Source of the DNA: Streptomyces scopuliridis RB72
Lineage (GTDB): Bacteria; Actinomycetota; Actinomycetes; Streptomycetales; Streptomycetaceae
DNA: 64,000 nucleotides
Assembly: GCF_000718095.1 (NCBI RefSeq)
Contig: NZ_JOEI01000012.1
Span: 1-64,000 of the forward strand
Reading direction: 5' to 3'
Part shown: positions 45,011 through 54,500 of the stretch, piece by piece
Layout: each line of letters opens with the position of its first letter
Numbering within the stretch: position 1 is the first letter of the stretch
Program-made: the position numbers and the translations under genes
Notes under the pieces: model-generated
Seen by the model: only the letters and a program-made list of their open reading frames with translations
Databases searched by the model: none
What the model was told of the DNA's origin: nothing

Positions 45011-45049
45011 AAAGGCCCGGCAGTACGCCCATAGGCGCCCTGCCGGGCC
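45011..45049 (-). terminator. Terminator downstream of the CDP-glycerol transferase-like gene
   Basis: GGCCCGGCAG (45014-45023) pairs with CTGCCGGGCC (45040-45049); on the minus strand TTT follows the stem. It lies 25 bp past the stop at 45073. Confidence 0.8.
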
Positions 45050-45072
45050 CGATCGCCTCTGTAGCCGGGGGC

Positions 45073-47262
45073 TCAGCCCCCCACGGGCGAGTCCTCGGCC
45101 CGGGGCTGGGACGGCGCGGAGTCGTCCGGCGCGGGGGCCGCCTCCGGCTCCGAGAGCCGCTGCTCGACCCCCACATTGCGGGCCAGCGACTTCGCCGCCA
45201 GCGCCCGCGTCGCCGCGTCGAACTGCTCGATCGAGGTCGGCTCGTCCGGACCCAGCAGATAGCGCTTCAGCTCATGACGGGCCTCGGCCAGCGGATCGGC
45301 GGACGGGTCCGCGACCGCGGCGAGCAGCTGGTCCAGCTCCTTGGCGCTGTTGGAGAGGATCACGGCGGCCCGTACGGCGGTGTTCTGCCGCTTGAACTCC
45401 TCCGCGCCCAGCTCCGCCGAGTCGGTGACCGCGTACGGCTTGCCGCTCGCGATGTAGTCCGACACGACGCTGGAGATGTCGGAGACCATGGCGTCCGACT
45501 CGTTGAAGCAGTCGTACAGCGCCGGCTCCGAGCCGCTGATGACCCGGTGCTCCCACCAGCCGAAGGAACGCCAGTACGCGCCGTTCCACTCGCGCCTCAG
45601 CCGCGTCAGCTCCGCCTGCCTGGCCGGGTCGGCCTTGGAGTCGCGCGACTCCTCCGCCTCGTCCCTGCTCGCGTCGGCCCCGCCGGACAGCTCGGTCAGC
45701 CGCGCGCCGATCCGGGCCAGCTCGGTCCGCGCCGCGCTCTGCTCCTCGCGGAGCCCGGCCGCGTCCTGGGCCCAGCGGGCGTCGGTGGCGCGCTCGGCGG
45801 CGGCCTTCTCGACCAGCGCGATGATCCGCTCGTGCACGGCCTTCGCCTTGGCACTGCGCGTACCGGTGAAGGGGTGCGGCTTGTACAGCACCCGGACAGG
45901 ACGCTCGGCCTTCAGCAGCCGCTTGACGATGTTCTCGCCGGCCAGCAGGAGCGAGGTGTTGCCGGGGCTGTCGTCCCAGCCCTCCCACGTGGGCGCGTAC
46001 AGCACCGTGGGGATGGGGTTCTTCGTCGAGCCGCTCGCCGACTCGATCGGGGCCAGCTGCGGGCGGCCCACCTCGACGATGTCCTCGTCCCGCACCCCGA
46101 CATCGGCCAGCGCGTACCGGTCGCGTCCGGCCCGGCCCGCGGTCCACACCTCGTCGTACGCCTTGCTGAACGGGTTGACGCTGGCCAGCTTGTCGCTGTC
46201 GCCGTGCCCGATGAAGACATGCTTCATGGTCGGGACGCGCAGCATATGGATGTTCTTGCCGACGTTGGCCGCGTACAGCGCGACCCGGACCATCGAGAGA
46301 TCCAGATTCATCAGATGCACGCCGCCGGGGACGCAGAGCACCGGCACGGCCGTCGGGCCCAGCTGCTGCGCGATGGCGCGCTCGCGCAGGACGATCAGCG
46401 GTCGCCCGTCGAGCTGTCCCATCGTCTCCAGCCACATGTTGACCTGGTACGCGGACTCCTTGGAGCCGGAGAAGTACAGCATCACGGTCGGCCGGTAGTC
46501 GGCCAGCCAGCCGTCCACCGCCTTGAGCACCTTCTCGGCGTTGGGCACGAGCCGGCTCGGCCGCAGATACGGCAGCAGCGCGACGATATAGCCGACGGCG
46601 AGGAGCACGCTGAGGCCGAGCCCGGCGAAGCCGTAGAGGTTGTCGCGGGTCTGGAGCGTGATGATCACGCCGACCATGGCGAAGATGTCCAGGTGGAGCA
46701 TCTTCTCGGCGGAGCGGCTGAGCAGCCAGCGCGGCGGGGCGTTGGGGATCCGGATGGCGCCGAGGTCGATATTGCGGGTGACCACGGGCAGCCTGCGGCG
46801 CAGCCGGAGCAGGGTGACGATCGCGCCGTGCGGCGCCTGGAGCCCGTAGAACATCAGGACGGCGACGACGGTCACATAGAAGATCCGGTCCTCACCGAGG
46901 CCCGAGCGCGCGACCAGCAGCACCAGCAGCATCTGCCGGATCAGGAAGCGGATCGACAGACCGGCCCGCACCTTGGCGAGCCGGTTCACCAGATAGCTGC
47001 CGCGCTGGTGCAGATACGTGTCCGCGAGATAGCTCACCGCCGCGGCCGCGGCGAAGAACCAGACATCGGGAATTATCGCGGCGAGCATGACGCACGGGAA
47101 ACTCAGACCCAGAAGAAGTGCGGCTGCCAGCTCTGATCCGCTGCCCACCCGGGCCAGGCGAATGGCTGTCGAAATCACGGAATACCTGCTCCAGACCGTG
47201 CCGGCTGATAGGACCTTGCGACGAAAATGTGAAGAGAGAACTTCACGAACTCGGGCCTCCAT
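45073..47262 (-). CDS. CDP-glycerol glycerophosphotransferase (TagF/TarF-like) with N-terminal membrane domain
   Basis: The 729-residue protein has about five N-terminal membrane helices (about 45-250, such as AAALLLGLSFPCVMLAAIIP and LDIFAMVGVIITLQT) followed by a TagB/TagF-type domain: FIGHGDSDKLASVNPFSKAYDEVW, VLYAPTWEGWDDSPGNTS, VLYKPHPFTGTR and CFNESDAMVSDISSVVSDYIASGKPY. These enzymes polymerise glycerol- or ribitol-phosphate from CDP-polyols onto a lipid-linked primer. A charged, coil-like insertion (about 500-560) splits the catalytic half. The integral membrane domain is unlike soluble TagF. ATG 47262 is chosen; TTG 47298 and later GTG codons are alternatives. The cytidylyltransferase gene lies 52 bp upstream. 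Confidence 0.85.
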   Translation of the reverse strand: MEARVREVLSSHFRRKVLSAGTVWSRYSVISTAIRLARVGSGSELAAALLLGLSFPCVMLAAIIPDVWFFAAAAAVSYLADTYLHQRGSYLVNRLAKVRAGLSIRFLIRQMLLVLLVARSGLGEDRIFYVTVVAVLMFYGLQAPHGAIVTLLRLRRRLPVVTRNIDLGAIRIPNAPPRWLLSRSAEKMLHLDIFAMVGVIITLQTRDNLYGFAGLGLSVLLAVGYIVALLPYLRPSRLVPNAEKVLKAVDGWLADYRPTVMLYFSGSKESAYQVNMWLETMGQLDGRPLIVLRERAIAQQLGPTAVPVLCVPGGVHLMNLDLSMVRVALYAANVGKNIHMLRVPTMKHVFIGHGDSDKLASVNPFSKAYDEVWTAGRAGRDRYALADVGVRDEDIVEVGRPQLAPIESASGSTKNPIPTVLYAPTWEGWDDSPGNTSLLLAGENIVKRLLKAERPVRVLYKPHPFTGTRSAKAKAVHERIIALVEKAAAERATDARWAQDAAGLREEQSAARTELARIGARLTELSGGADASRDEAEESRDSKADPARQAELTRLRREWNGAYWRSFGWWEHRVISGSEPALYDCFNESDAMVSDISSVVSDYIASGKPYAVTDSAELGAEEFKRQNTAVRAAVILSNSAKELDQLLAAVADPSADPLAEARHELKRYLLGPDEPTSIEQFDAATRALAAKSLARNVGVEQRLSEPEAAPAPDDSAPSQPRAEDSPVGG

Positions 47263-47314
47263 GGTTCGCGCGTCGGCGACCACAGAGGCCCGTGTCAAAG
47301 ATTGTCAAGAATTA

Positions 47315-48820
47315 TTACACATCTTCCTGACGGTCCAGGACAGCGGCCAGAGCCTGCTCGAAGTCCGAGGCCTCGGAGGCGCCCCGGGTCGGGTCCTGCT
47401 GCCGTACGTCGATGACATGGCCGGTCAGCTCGGAGAGCAGCACATCGAGGGAGGTCCTGGCGACCGCCTCGGAGGAGAGCAGCGAGCCCTCCGGCTCCTG
47501 GCCGAATGCCTTGGTGCGCATGGGAGTCGCGGTGCGCTCCGGATTCACGCAATTCACTCGGATTCCCTCGCCGGCCCATTCGTCGGAGAGCGCCTGGGTG
47601 AGATTCACCATGGCCGCCTTCGTGGACGAGTAGAGACTGTACTCCGCGCGGCCCCGGGTGTAGCTGCTGGAGGTGTAGAGCAGCAGCTGGCCCTTGGTCT
47701 CCACCAGATACTTGTACGAGGCACGCGCGATCTGCACCGGCGCCAGGTAGTTGACGTTCAGCGCTTCCTGGATGGTGGTGTTGTCCGTTTCGGCCAGCTT
47801 GCCGATGCGCAGCACACCCGCGGTGTTGATCACGTAGTCGATCCGGCCGGTCTCGGCGTAGGCGCGCGAGAGCGCGTCGTCGACATGCTCGGGGTTCTCG
47901 ACATGCGTACCGGTGGTGGAGCGGCCCAGCGCGTACACCGTGGCGCCGAAGGACTCGGCGAGCTGCGCGATGTCCGCGCCGATGCCGTACGAGCCGCCGA
48001 AGACGACCAGGGTCTTGCCGGCCAGCAGCTCACGGTAGGAGTCGTCCGAGGACTGCTGCGGAGCGGCGGCGGAGGCCAGCTGGAAGAGCTTGTCGGCGAT
48101 GAACACATCGACCGGCTGCGTGACCTTCATGTTGTACTCGTCGCCCGCGACGACATAGATCGGCACGTCCGGCAGGTACTTCAGCACCACCGAACAGTCG
48201 TCGGTGGCCTGGAAGTTGGGGTCGCCCGCGGCGACCTCGTACGCCCTGCGGATGGTGGAGAGCTTGAACGCCTGCGGGGTCTGGCCGCGCCGCAGCCGCG
48301 ACCGGTCGGGGACGTCCGTGATGAACTCGCCGTCGCCGCCGTGCGTACGGGTCACGATGATCGTGTCCGCGGACGGGATGGCGACGTCCACGGCCTGGTA
48401 GCGCTCCAGCGCGTCCACACAGTCCTTGATCACGCGGTGCGACAGCAGCGGGCGCACGGCGTCGTGGAACAGGACGTTGCGGTCCTCGCCCGCGGCCAGG
48501 CCCTCGCCCAGGGCCGCGATGGCGCGCTCGGTGGTCTCGTTCCGGGTCGCGCCGCCCTCGATGATCCGGGTGACCTTGGTCAGTCCGGCCTTCGCGACGA
48601 TCTTCTCCACGTCGGGCACATAGCCCGGCGCCATCAGCACGATCACATCGTCGATCGAGTCGCTCCGCTCGAAGATCGACAGCGTGTGCTCGATGACCGC
48701 CTTCCCCGCGATCTTCAGCAACTGCTTCGGGATCGACAGGCCCACACGCTGACCGGTGCCGCCCGCCAGGACGACGGCGGTGGTGCGGGACTTCGTGGGC
48801 GACGCGGATGTTGCAGACAC
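47315..48820 (-). CDS. Bifunctional cytidylyltransferase / short-chain reductase (CDP-ribitol-type)
   Basis: The N-terminal half (about 1-235) is an IspD/TarI-like cytidylyltransferase: AVVLAGGTGQRVGLSIPKQLL, EGGATRNETTERAI, LFHDAVRPLLSHRVI and SRLRRGQTPQAFKL. The C-terminal half (about 265-490) is an SDR oxidoreductase: TLVVFGGSYGIGADIAQLAE, NTAGVLRIGKL and the catalytic YSLYSSTKAAMVNL. The same domain pairing is known from Haemophilus Acs1/Bcs1, which reduce ribulose 5-phosphate and make CDP-ribitol. It would therefore supply CDP-ribitol to the polymerase-like protein 52 bp downstream. GTG 48820 follows AAGGTAGG. The exact polyol is inferred. Confidence 0.88.
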   Translation of the reverse strand: MSATSASPTKSRTTAVVLAGGTGQRVGLSIPKQLLKIAGKAVIEHTLSIFERSDSIDDVIVLMAPGYVPDVEKIVAKAGLTKVTRIIEGGATRNETTERAIAALGEGLAAGEDRNVLFHDAVRPLLSHRVIKDCVDALERYQAVDVAIPSADTIIVTRTHGGDGEFITDVPDRSRLRRGQTPQAFKLSTIRRAYEVAAGDPNFQATDDCSVVLKYLPDVPIYVVAGDEYNMKVTQPVDVFIADKLFQLASAAAPQQSSDDSYRELLAGKTLVVFGGSYGIGADIAQLAESFGATVYALGRSTTGTHVENPEHVDDALSRAYAETGRIDYVINTAGVLRIGKLAETDNTTIQEALNVNYLAPVQIARASYKYLVETKGQLLLYTSSSYTRGRAEYSLYSSTKAAMVNLTQALSDEWAGEGIRVNCVNPERTATPMRTKAFGQEPEGSLLSSEAVARTSLDVLLSELTGHVIDVRQQDPTRGASEASDFEQALAAVLDRQEDV

Positions 48821-49143
48821 AGGACTGACCTACCTTGCGGGCTCAGAGGATGTAGCGATGGTCCCACCCGCGGCAATCGTCGTGCAAGGTGGACCACAAC
48901 CCCGCGACACCGGTACGCAACCCCTGATTCACCTGCGAAGACCAGTGCGCCAGTGGTGCGGCGCCGGGAGTCGTACGTGAAGGACACCACATAAGTTTCA
49001 CGTCGGAGCACGGGGGCTCCCATATGAGAGCCTACGCGACGCGACGCCGTGCTCACCCACCGCGACAACGGCCCGGGTGACCACGGAGAAGAGCCGTGAT
49101 CACCCGGGCCGGCGACAGGAACTCGCGGCTGCCGGGAGGGGCA
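48821..49143. other. 323-bp intergenic region between obg and the cytidylyltransferase gene
   Basis: It contains the promoter of the minus-strand wall operon on its left and the obg terminator on its right (49069-49111). An inverted repeat ACGTGAA (48975-48981) / TTCACGT (48997-49003) with a 15-base spacer may be an operator. TTGCCG-N16-TACATC on the minus strand near 48860-48890 is a weak promoter candidate. No gene is supported. Confidence 0.55.
49069..49111 (-). terminator. Terminator downstream of obg
   Basis: CGGCCCGGGTGA and TCACCCGGGCCG are exact complements at the two ends, extended by CCACGG/CCGTGA with one mismatch and a short loop. It starts 33 bp past the obg stop. Confidence 0.85.
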
Positions 49144-50580
49144 CTAGAAGGGGTCGAACTCGTCGTACGCGCGCTGCGCCTCGTCCCGTTCGGCGTCCCG
49201 GTCCCTGCGCCGCTGCGCCGCCGGACGGGGTGCCTCAAGACGGTGGTCCTCACCGCGGCGGCCGAGCATCTCCGCGCCCGCCATCATCGTCGGCTCCCAG
49301 TCGAAGACGACCGCGTCGTCCTCGGGCCCGATGGCCACCCCGTCGCCCGACCGCGCGCCGGCCTTCATCAGCTGCTCCTCGACCCCGAGCCGGCTGAGCC
49401 GGTCCGCGAGATAGCCGACGGCCTCGTCGTTGCTGAAGTCGGTCTGGCGGACCCAGCGTTCGGGCTTCTCGCCGCGCACCCGGTAGAGCCCGTCGTCCTC
49501 CAGGGAGACGGTGAAGCCCGCGTCGTCGACGGCCTTCGGGCGGATGACGATCCGGGTCGCCTCCTCCTTGGGCTTGTCCGCGCGGGCCTTGGCGATGATC
49601 TCGGCGAGCGCGAAGGACAGTTCCTTGAGGCCCAGATGGGCCACGGCCGAGGCCTCGAAGACGCGGTAGCCGCGCTTCTCCAGGTCCGGCCGGATCATCT
49701 CGGCGAGATCCTTGCCGTCCGGGATGTCGATCTTGTTGAGGACGACGATCCGCGGCCGGTTGTCGAGACCGCCGTACTGCGCCAGTTCCTCCTCGATCAC
49801 ATCGAGGTCGGTCACCGGGTCGCGGTCGGACTCCAGCGTGGCCGTGTCCAGCACATGCACGAGCACGGAGCAGCGCTCGACATGGCGCAGGAACTCAAGG
49901 CCCAGACCGCGGCCCTGGCTGGCGCCCGGGATCAGACCGGGCACGTCCGCGATGGTGTAGACGGTGGAACCCGCCGTCACCACACCCAGGTTGGGGACGA
50001 GCGTGGTGAACGGGTAGTCCGCGATCTTGGGCTTGGCCGCCGAGAGCACGGAGATCAGCGAGGACTTGCCGGCGCTCGGGTAGCCGACGAGCGCCACATC
50101 GGCGACCGTCTTCAGCTCCAGCACGACATCGCCGCTGCGGCCCGGCTCACCGAGCAGGGCGAAGCCGGGGGCCTTACGGCGGGCCGAGGCCAGCGCCGCG
50201 TTGCCGAGACCGCCGCGGCCGCCCTCGGCGGCGACGTACGTGGTGCCCTCCCCGACCAGGTCGGCCAGGACATTGCCCTTGCGGTCGAGGACGACCGTAC
50301 CGTCGGGCACCGGCAGGACCAGGTCCTGGCCGTCCTTGCCCGAGCGGTTGCCGCCCTCGCCCGGCTTGCCGTTGGTGGCCTTGCGGTGCGGGGAGTGGTG
50401 GTAGTCGAGCAGCGTCGTCACCGACTGGTCGACGACGAGGATGACATCGCCGCCACGGCCGCCGTTGCCGCCGTCGGGTCCGCCGAGCGGCTTGAACTTC
50501 TCACGGTGTACGGAGGCGCAGCCGTGGCCTCCGTTACCCGCGGCGACATGCAGCTCGACGCGGTCCACGAAGGTGGTCAT
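49144..50580 (-). CDS. obg: GTPase Obg
   Basis: Obg is an essential GTPase tied to ribosome assembly and, in Streptomyces, to the onset of aerial growth. The 478-residue product has the glycine-rich Obg fold (about 1-158: [24 protein letters not shown]), the G domain ([42 protein letters not shown]) and the C-terminal OCT domain ([25 protein letters not shown]) followed by a charged tail. ATG 50580 ([10 protein letters not shown]) is chosen over an 11-codon extension. It is the third gene of rplU-rpmA-obg, with a hairpin in the gap after rpmA. Confidence 0.97.
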   Translation of the reverse strand: MTTFVDRVELHVAAGNGGHGCASVHREKFKPLGGPDGGNGGRGGDVILVVDQSVTTLLDYHHSPHRKATNGKPGEGGNRSGKDGQDLVLPVPDGTVVLDRKGNVLADLVGEGTTYVAAEGGRGGLGNAALASARRKAPGFALLGEPGRSGDVVLELKTVADVALVGYPSAGKSSLISVLSAAKPKIADYPFTTLVPNLGVVTAGSTVYTIADVPGLIPGASQGRGLGLEFLRHVERCSVLVHVLDTATLESDRDPVTDLDVIEEELAQYGGLDNRPRIVVLNKIDIPDGKDLAEMIRPDLEKRGYRVFEASAVAHLGLKELSFALAEIIAKARADKPKEEATRIVIRPKAVDDAGFTVSLEDDGLYRVRGEKPERWVRQTDFSNDEAVGYLADRLSRLGVEEQLMKAGARSGDGVAIGPEDDAVVFDWEPTMMAGAEMLGRRGEDHRLEAPRPAAQRRRDRDAERDEAQRAYDEFDPF

Positions 50581-50629
50581 GGGGATTGCCTCCAGTACAT
50601 ACGGAAATGTCATACGTGCAACACGCGAA

Positions 50630-50670
50630 GGGCGGACCCGCTTCCCGTCACCGGGAAGTGAGGTCCGCCC
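50630..50670 (-). terminator. Hairpin between rpmA and obg (partial terminator candidate)
   Basis: GGGCGGACC (50630-50638) pairs with GGTCCGCCC (50662-50670), and inside it CTTCCCG pairs with CGGGAAG. The stem lies between two genes of one operon, so it may reduce rather than end transcription into obg. Confidence 0.6.
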
Positions 50671-50709
50671 TCGCGAAAAACCGTGCTACAGGCGCCTGAT
50701 GCTCAGTGC

Positions 50710-50964
50710 TCAGGCGACCGGAACGATGTTCACGACCTTGCGGCCGCGGCTGGTGCCGAACTCCACCGCGCCCGCGTTCAGCGCGAACAGCGTGTCGTCG
50801 CCGCCACGGCCGACGCCGGAGCCCGGGTGGAAGTGCGTGCCGCGCTGGCGGACCAGGATCTCACCGGCGTTGACGACCTGACCGCCGAAGCGCTTCACGC
50901 CGAGCCGCTGAGCATTGGAATCGCGCCCGTTCCGAGTGGACGATGCGCCCTTCTTGTGTGCCAT
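50710..50964 (-). CDS. rpmA: 50S ribosomal protein L27
   Basis: L27 lies at the peptidyl-transferase centre. The 84-residue product begins [20 protein letters not shown] and continues with [23 protein letters not shown] and [19 protein letters not shown], matching the family over its full length. No N-terminal cleavage extension as in Firmicutes is present. ATG 50964 is 14 bp after the rplU stop, so it is co-transcribed. Confidence 0.98.
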   Translation of the reverse strand: MAHKKGASSTRNGRDSNAQRLGVKRFGGQVVNAGEILVRQRGTHFHPGSGVGRGGDDTLFALNAGAVEFGTSRGRKVVNIVPVA

Positions 50965-50978
50965 GTCTCCTCAGTCCC

Positions 50979-51299
50979 TTACTTCGCAGCCGCGGGGATA
51001 CCGGTGACCTTGATCGCCGTGTACTGCTGACGGTGACCCTGGCGACGGCGGTAGCCGGTCTTGTTCTTGTAGCGAAGGATGTCGATCTTCGCACCCTTGT
51101 GGTGGTCCACGATCTCGGCCGTGACCTTGATGCCGTCCAGCACCCACGGGTCGCTGGTGACGGCCTCGCCGTCGACCACGAGCAGGGTCGAGAGCTCGAC
51201 CGTGTCGCCAACCTTGGCAGTGGGAATCTTGTCAACCTCAACGATGTCGCCGACAGCAACCTTGTGCTGGCGACCACCGCTGCGCACGATGGCGTACAC
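50979..51299 (-). CDS. rplU: 50S ribosomal protein L21
   Basis: L21 binds 23S rRNA. The 106-residue product begins at GTG 51299 ([20 protein letters not shown]) and contains the signature [29 protein letters not shown]. Longer in-frame starts lead into the untranslated leader and are rejected. A promoter lies about 155 bases upstream, leaving a long leader with a hairpin (51389-51410) that might serve autogenous control. It is the first gene of rplU-rpmA-obg. Confidence 0.97.
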   Translation of the reverse strand: MYAIVRSGGRQHKVAVGDIVEVDKIPTAKVGDTVELSTLLVVDGEAVTSDPWVLDGIKVTAEIVDHHKGAKIDILRYKNKTGYRRRQGHRQQYTAIKVTGIPAAAK

Positions 51300-51388
51300 G
51301 CGGATCTCACTCTCGCTCGGAACGGAACCTCTGATGCCAGCCGCTCGCACGGGCCGGGGCCCGTGGCGATTCCTGACAGGACGAGCGG

Positions 51389-51410
51389 CCTCCCCCGGAA
51401 ATCCGGGAGG
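51389..51410 (-). promoter_or_regulatory. Leader hairpin of the rplU operon
   Basis: CCTCCC and GGGAGG at the ends with CCGG inside form a stem-loop (51389-51410) in the untranslated leader, 90 bases before rplU. Ribosomal protein leaders often fold for feedback control; no known class was recognised. Confidence 0.4.
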
Positions 51411-51454
51411 TGGGTGCTCAGAGGTGGGCGCGCATAGGAACACACCGAAGGTTT

Positions 51455-51484
51455 AGAGTACGGGGCCCCTGTACAGGGGGTCAA
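51455..51484 (-). promoter_or_regulatory. Promoter of rplU-rpmA-obg
   Basis: On the minus strand TTGACC (51479-51484) and TACTCT (51455-51460) are 18 bases apart, one of the best vegetative promoter matches in the window. It lies between the rne stop and rplU, and predicts a leader of about 150 bases. Confidence 0.7.
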
Positions 51485-51556
51485 ACCAGCTCCCCGCGTC
51501 CCCGGTCGCCGTACGGGCCGATGCGCGGCCCGTACGGCGACCGGAGGACGACGGCG

Positions 51557-54500
51557 TCAGTCCTCCGTGGAGGCGGTGACGCCGGAGGGCGTCGTACGCT
51601 CGGCCGCCGCGGTCTTCTTCGTCGTCGACTTGGCCGTCTTCTTGGCCGTCGTCTTCTTCGCCGCGGTCTTCTTCGCCGTCGTCGTCTTCTTGGCGGCCGT
51701 CTTCTTGGCCGTGGTGGCCTTCTTGGCGGTCTTGGCGGTCTTGCGGACCGCCTTCTTGGCCGGGGCCGCGGGCTCCTCGGCGGCGGGCTCCTCGGCCGTG
51801 ACCGGCTCCCCCGCCCCGGCCGACTCCACCACGACGATCGCCGCGTCCTCTGCGCCCGAGGGCGACCCGGCAGGAGCGGTGACCTTGCGGGTCACCCTGC
51901 GGCGCGCCCGGGGCGGAGCCGCGACCGGCGCCTCTTCGGCGGCGGGCGCCTCAGCCACGGCCGGCTCGGCCGCCACCGGCTCGGGTACGGTCTCGGGCTC
52001 GGCGGACACCGGCAGGACCACCTCGGCGACGGTCTCCGCGTCGGCGGCCTTCGGCGAACCGGCCGGGGCCGTCGCCTTACGCGTGGCCCGGCGGCGCGTA
52101 CGGCCCTTGGGGGCCGCCTCCTCGGCGGGCGCCTCCGGTCCGGCGGCCGGAGCCACGTCCGGTACCGGTGCCGGTGCCGGTGTCTCCACCGGCGTCTCGA
52201 CGCGCGTCTCGGCGGCCGGGGCCTCGGTCCTGGCCACCTGCGCCGGCACCTGCTCCGGCTCGGCGCTCCTCGGCGAGCCCGCCGGGGCGGACGCCTTGCG
52301 GGACGCCCGGCGGCGCGAACGGCCGCGTACGGAAGCCTCCGCCTCCGCCACGCTGCTGAACAGCTCCTCGTCCGGCGCGAACGTGTCCGACAGCGGCTCG
52401 GCCAGGGCGACCGGGGCCGCCACCTCCGCCGCCACCTCGGCCTCGGTCTCGATCTCGGTCTCCGCCGCGATCTCGACGTGCTCGTGCTCGTGCTCCGTAC
52501 CGGCGCCGCCGCGACCGCGCTTCTTGGAGCGCTTGCCGTTGCCACCGCCACCGGGCGCCGTGGGCTGCTCCATGTGCACGATCACACCGCGCCCGTTGCA
52601 GTGGACACAGGTCTCGGAGAAGGACTCCAGCAGACCCTGGCCGACCCGCTTACGGGTCATCTGCACCAGGCCCAGCGAGGTGACCTCGGCGACCTGGTGC
52701 TTCGTACGGTCCCGGCCCAGGCACTCCAGCAGTCGCCGCAGCACCAGGTCCCGGTTGGATTCGAGCACCATGTCGATGAAGTCGATGACGACGATGCCGC
52801 CCAGGTCGCGCAGCCGCAGCTGGCGCACGATCTCCTCGGCCGCCTCCAGGTTGTTCCTGGTGACGGTCTCTTCGAGGTTGCCGCCCTGGCCGGTGAACTT
52901 CCCGGTGTTGACGTCGACCACGATCATGGCCTCGGTCTTGTCGATCACCAGCGAACCACCGCTCGGCAGCCAGACCTTGCGGTCCAGCGCCTTCATCAGC
53001 TGCTCGTCGATGCGGTACGTCGCGAAGACGTCGACCTCGCTCGTCCAGCGGGACAGCCGCTCGGAGAGGTCGGGCGCGACATGCTCGACATAGCCGCGGA
53101 TGGTCTGCCACGCCTCGTCACCGCTGACGATGACCTTCGAGAAGTCCTCGTTGAAGATGTCGCGGACGACCCGGACGGTCATGTCGGGCTCACCGTAGAG
53201 AAGCGTCGGGGCGTTGCCGCTCTTCGACTTCTTCTTGATGTCCTCCCACTGCGACTGGAGCCGCTCGACATCGCGGCGCAGCTCGTCCTCGCTGGCGCCC
53301 TCCGCGGCCGTACGGACGATGACGCCCGCGTCCTCGGGGACGATCTTCTTCAGGATGGTCTTCAGCCGGGACCGCTCGGTGTCGGGCAGCTTGCGGCTGA
53401 TGCCGGTCATCGAGCCCTCGGGCACATAGACCAGATAGCGGCCGGGCAGCGACACCTGGCTGGTCAGACGCGCGCCCTTGTGGCCGATCGGGTCCTTCGT
53501 GACCTGCACGAGCACCGACTGCCCGGACTTGAGCGCGGTCTCGATCCGGCGCGGGCCGTTGGCCATGCCCAGCGCCTCGAAGTTGACCTCACCGGCGTAC
53601 AGGACGGCGTTGCGCCCCTTGCCGATGTCGACGAACGCGGCCTCCATCGACGGCAGTACGTTCTGGACCTTGCCCAGATACACATTGCCGACGTAGCTGG
53701 TGGCCTGCTCCTTGTTGACGTAGTGCTCGACGAGCACGTTGTCCTCAAGGACGCCGATCTGGGTGCGCTCGCCGTTCTGGCGGACGACCATCACGCGCTC
53801 GACGGCCTCGCGGCGCGCGAGGAACTCCGCCTCGGTGATGATCGGCACCCTGCGGCGGCCCTGCTCGCGGCCCTCGCGGCGGCGCTGCTTCTTGGCCTCC
53901 AGACGGGTCGAGCCCTTGATGGACTGCACCTCGTCGGAGCTGGTGCTCAGGTCGCGCTCTTCCTTCTTGCGCGGCTCGCGGACCTTGACGACCGTACGCT
54001 CCGGGTCGTCCCCGCCGGCCTCGGCCTCGGAACCGCCGTCACCGCTGCGACGGCGCCTGCGACGGCGGCGCCGGCTGCTGGAGGAGCCGCCGCCCGAGGG
54101 GGCCTCGGACTCGTCGTGGTCCTCGTCCTCCTCCTCGTGCTCGGCCCGCTCGCCGTCCTTGCCGGTGTCCTCGTCCTCGGCGTGGGCCCCGGACTCGTCC
54201 TGCTCGTCCGTGGTCTCCTCGGCGTCCGCGGCCTCGCCGCGGCGACGGCGACGGCCGCCCCGGCGACGGCGCCGCGAAGGGCGGTCCTCGTACTCGTCGG
54301 AGTCGTCGCCCTCGGCGGACTGCTCCGTGTCGGCCTCGGCCGTGGTCTCCTCGGCGTGCTCCCGCGGTGCCTCCGCGTCGGCCCGGGGGGCCTCCACGGC
54401 CTCCGCGGGCTCGCCACGACGGCGACGCCGGCGACGGCCCGAGGGCTCCGGAGCGGCGCCGGGCTCGCGCACCGCCGCGGTCTGCGTCTCTTCCTCGGTC

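Noticed and set aside
48821..49143. Small genes in the gap between obg and the cytidylyltransferase gene
   Set aside because: Short open frames exist on both strands but none has a ribosome site, family motif or coding-like composition.
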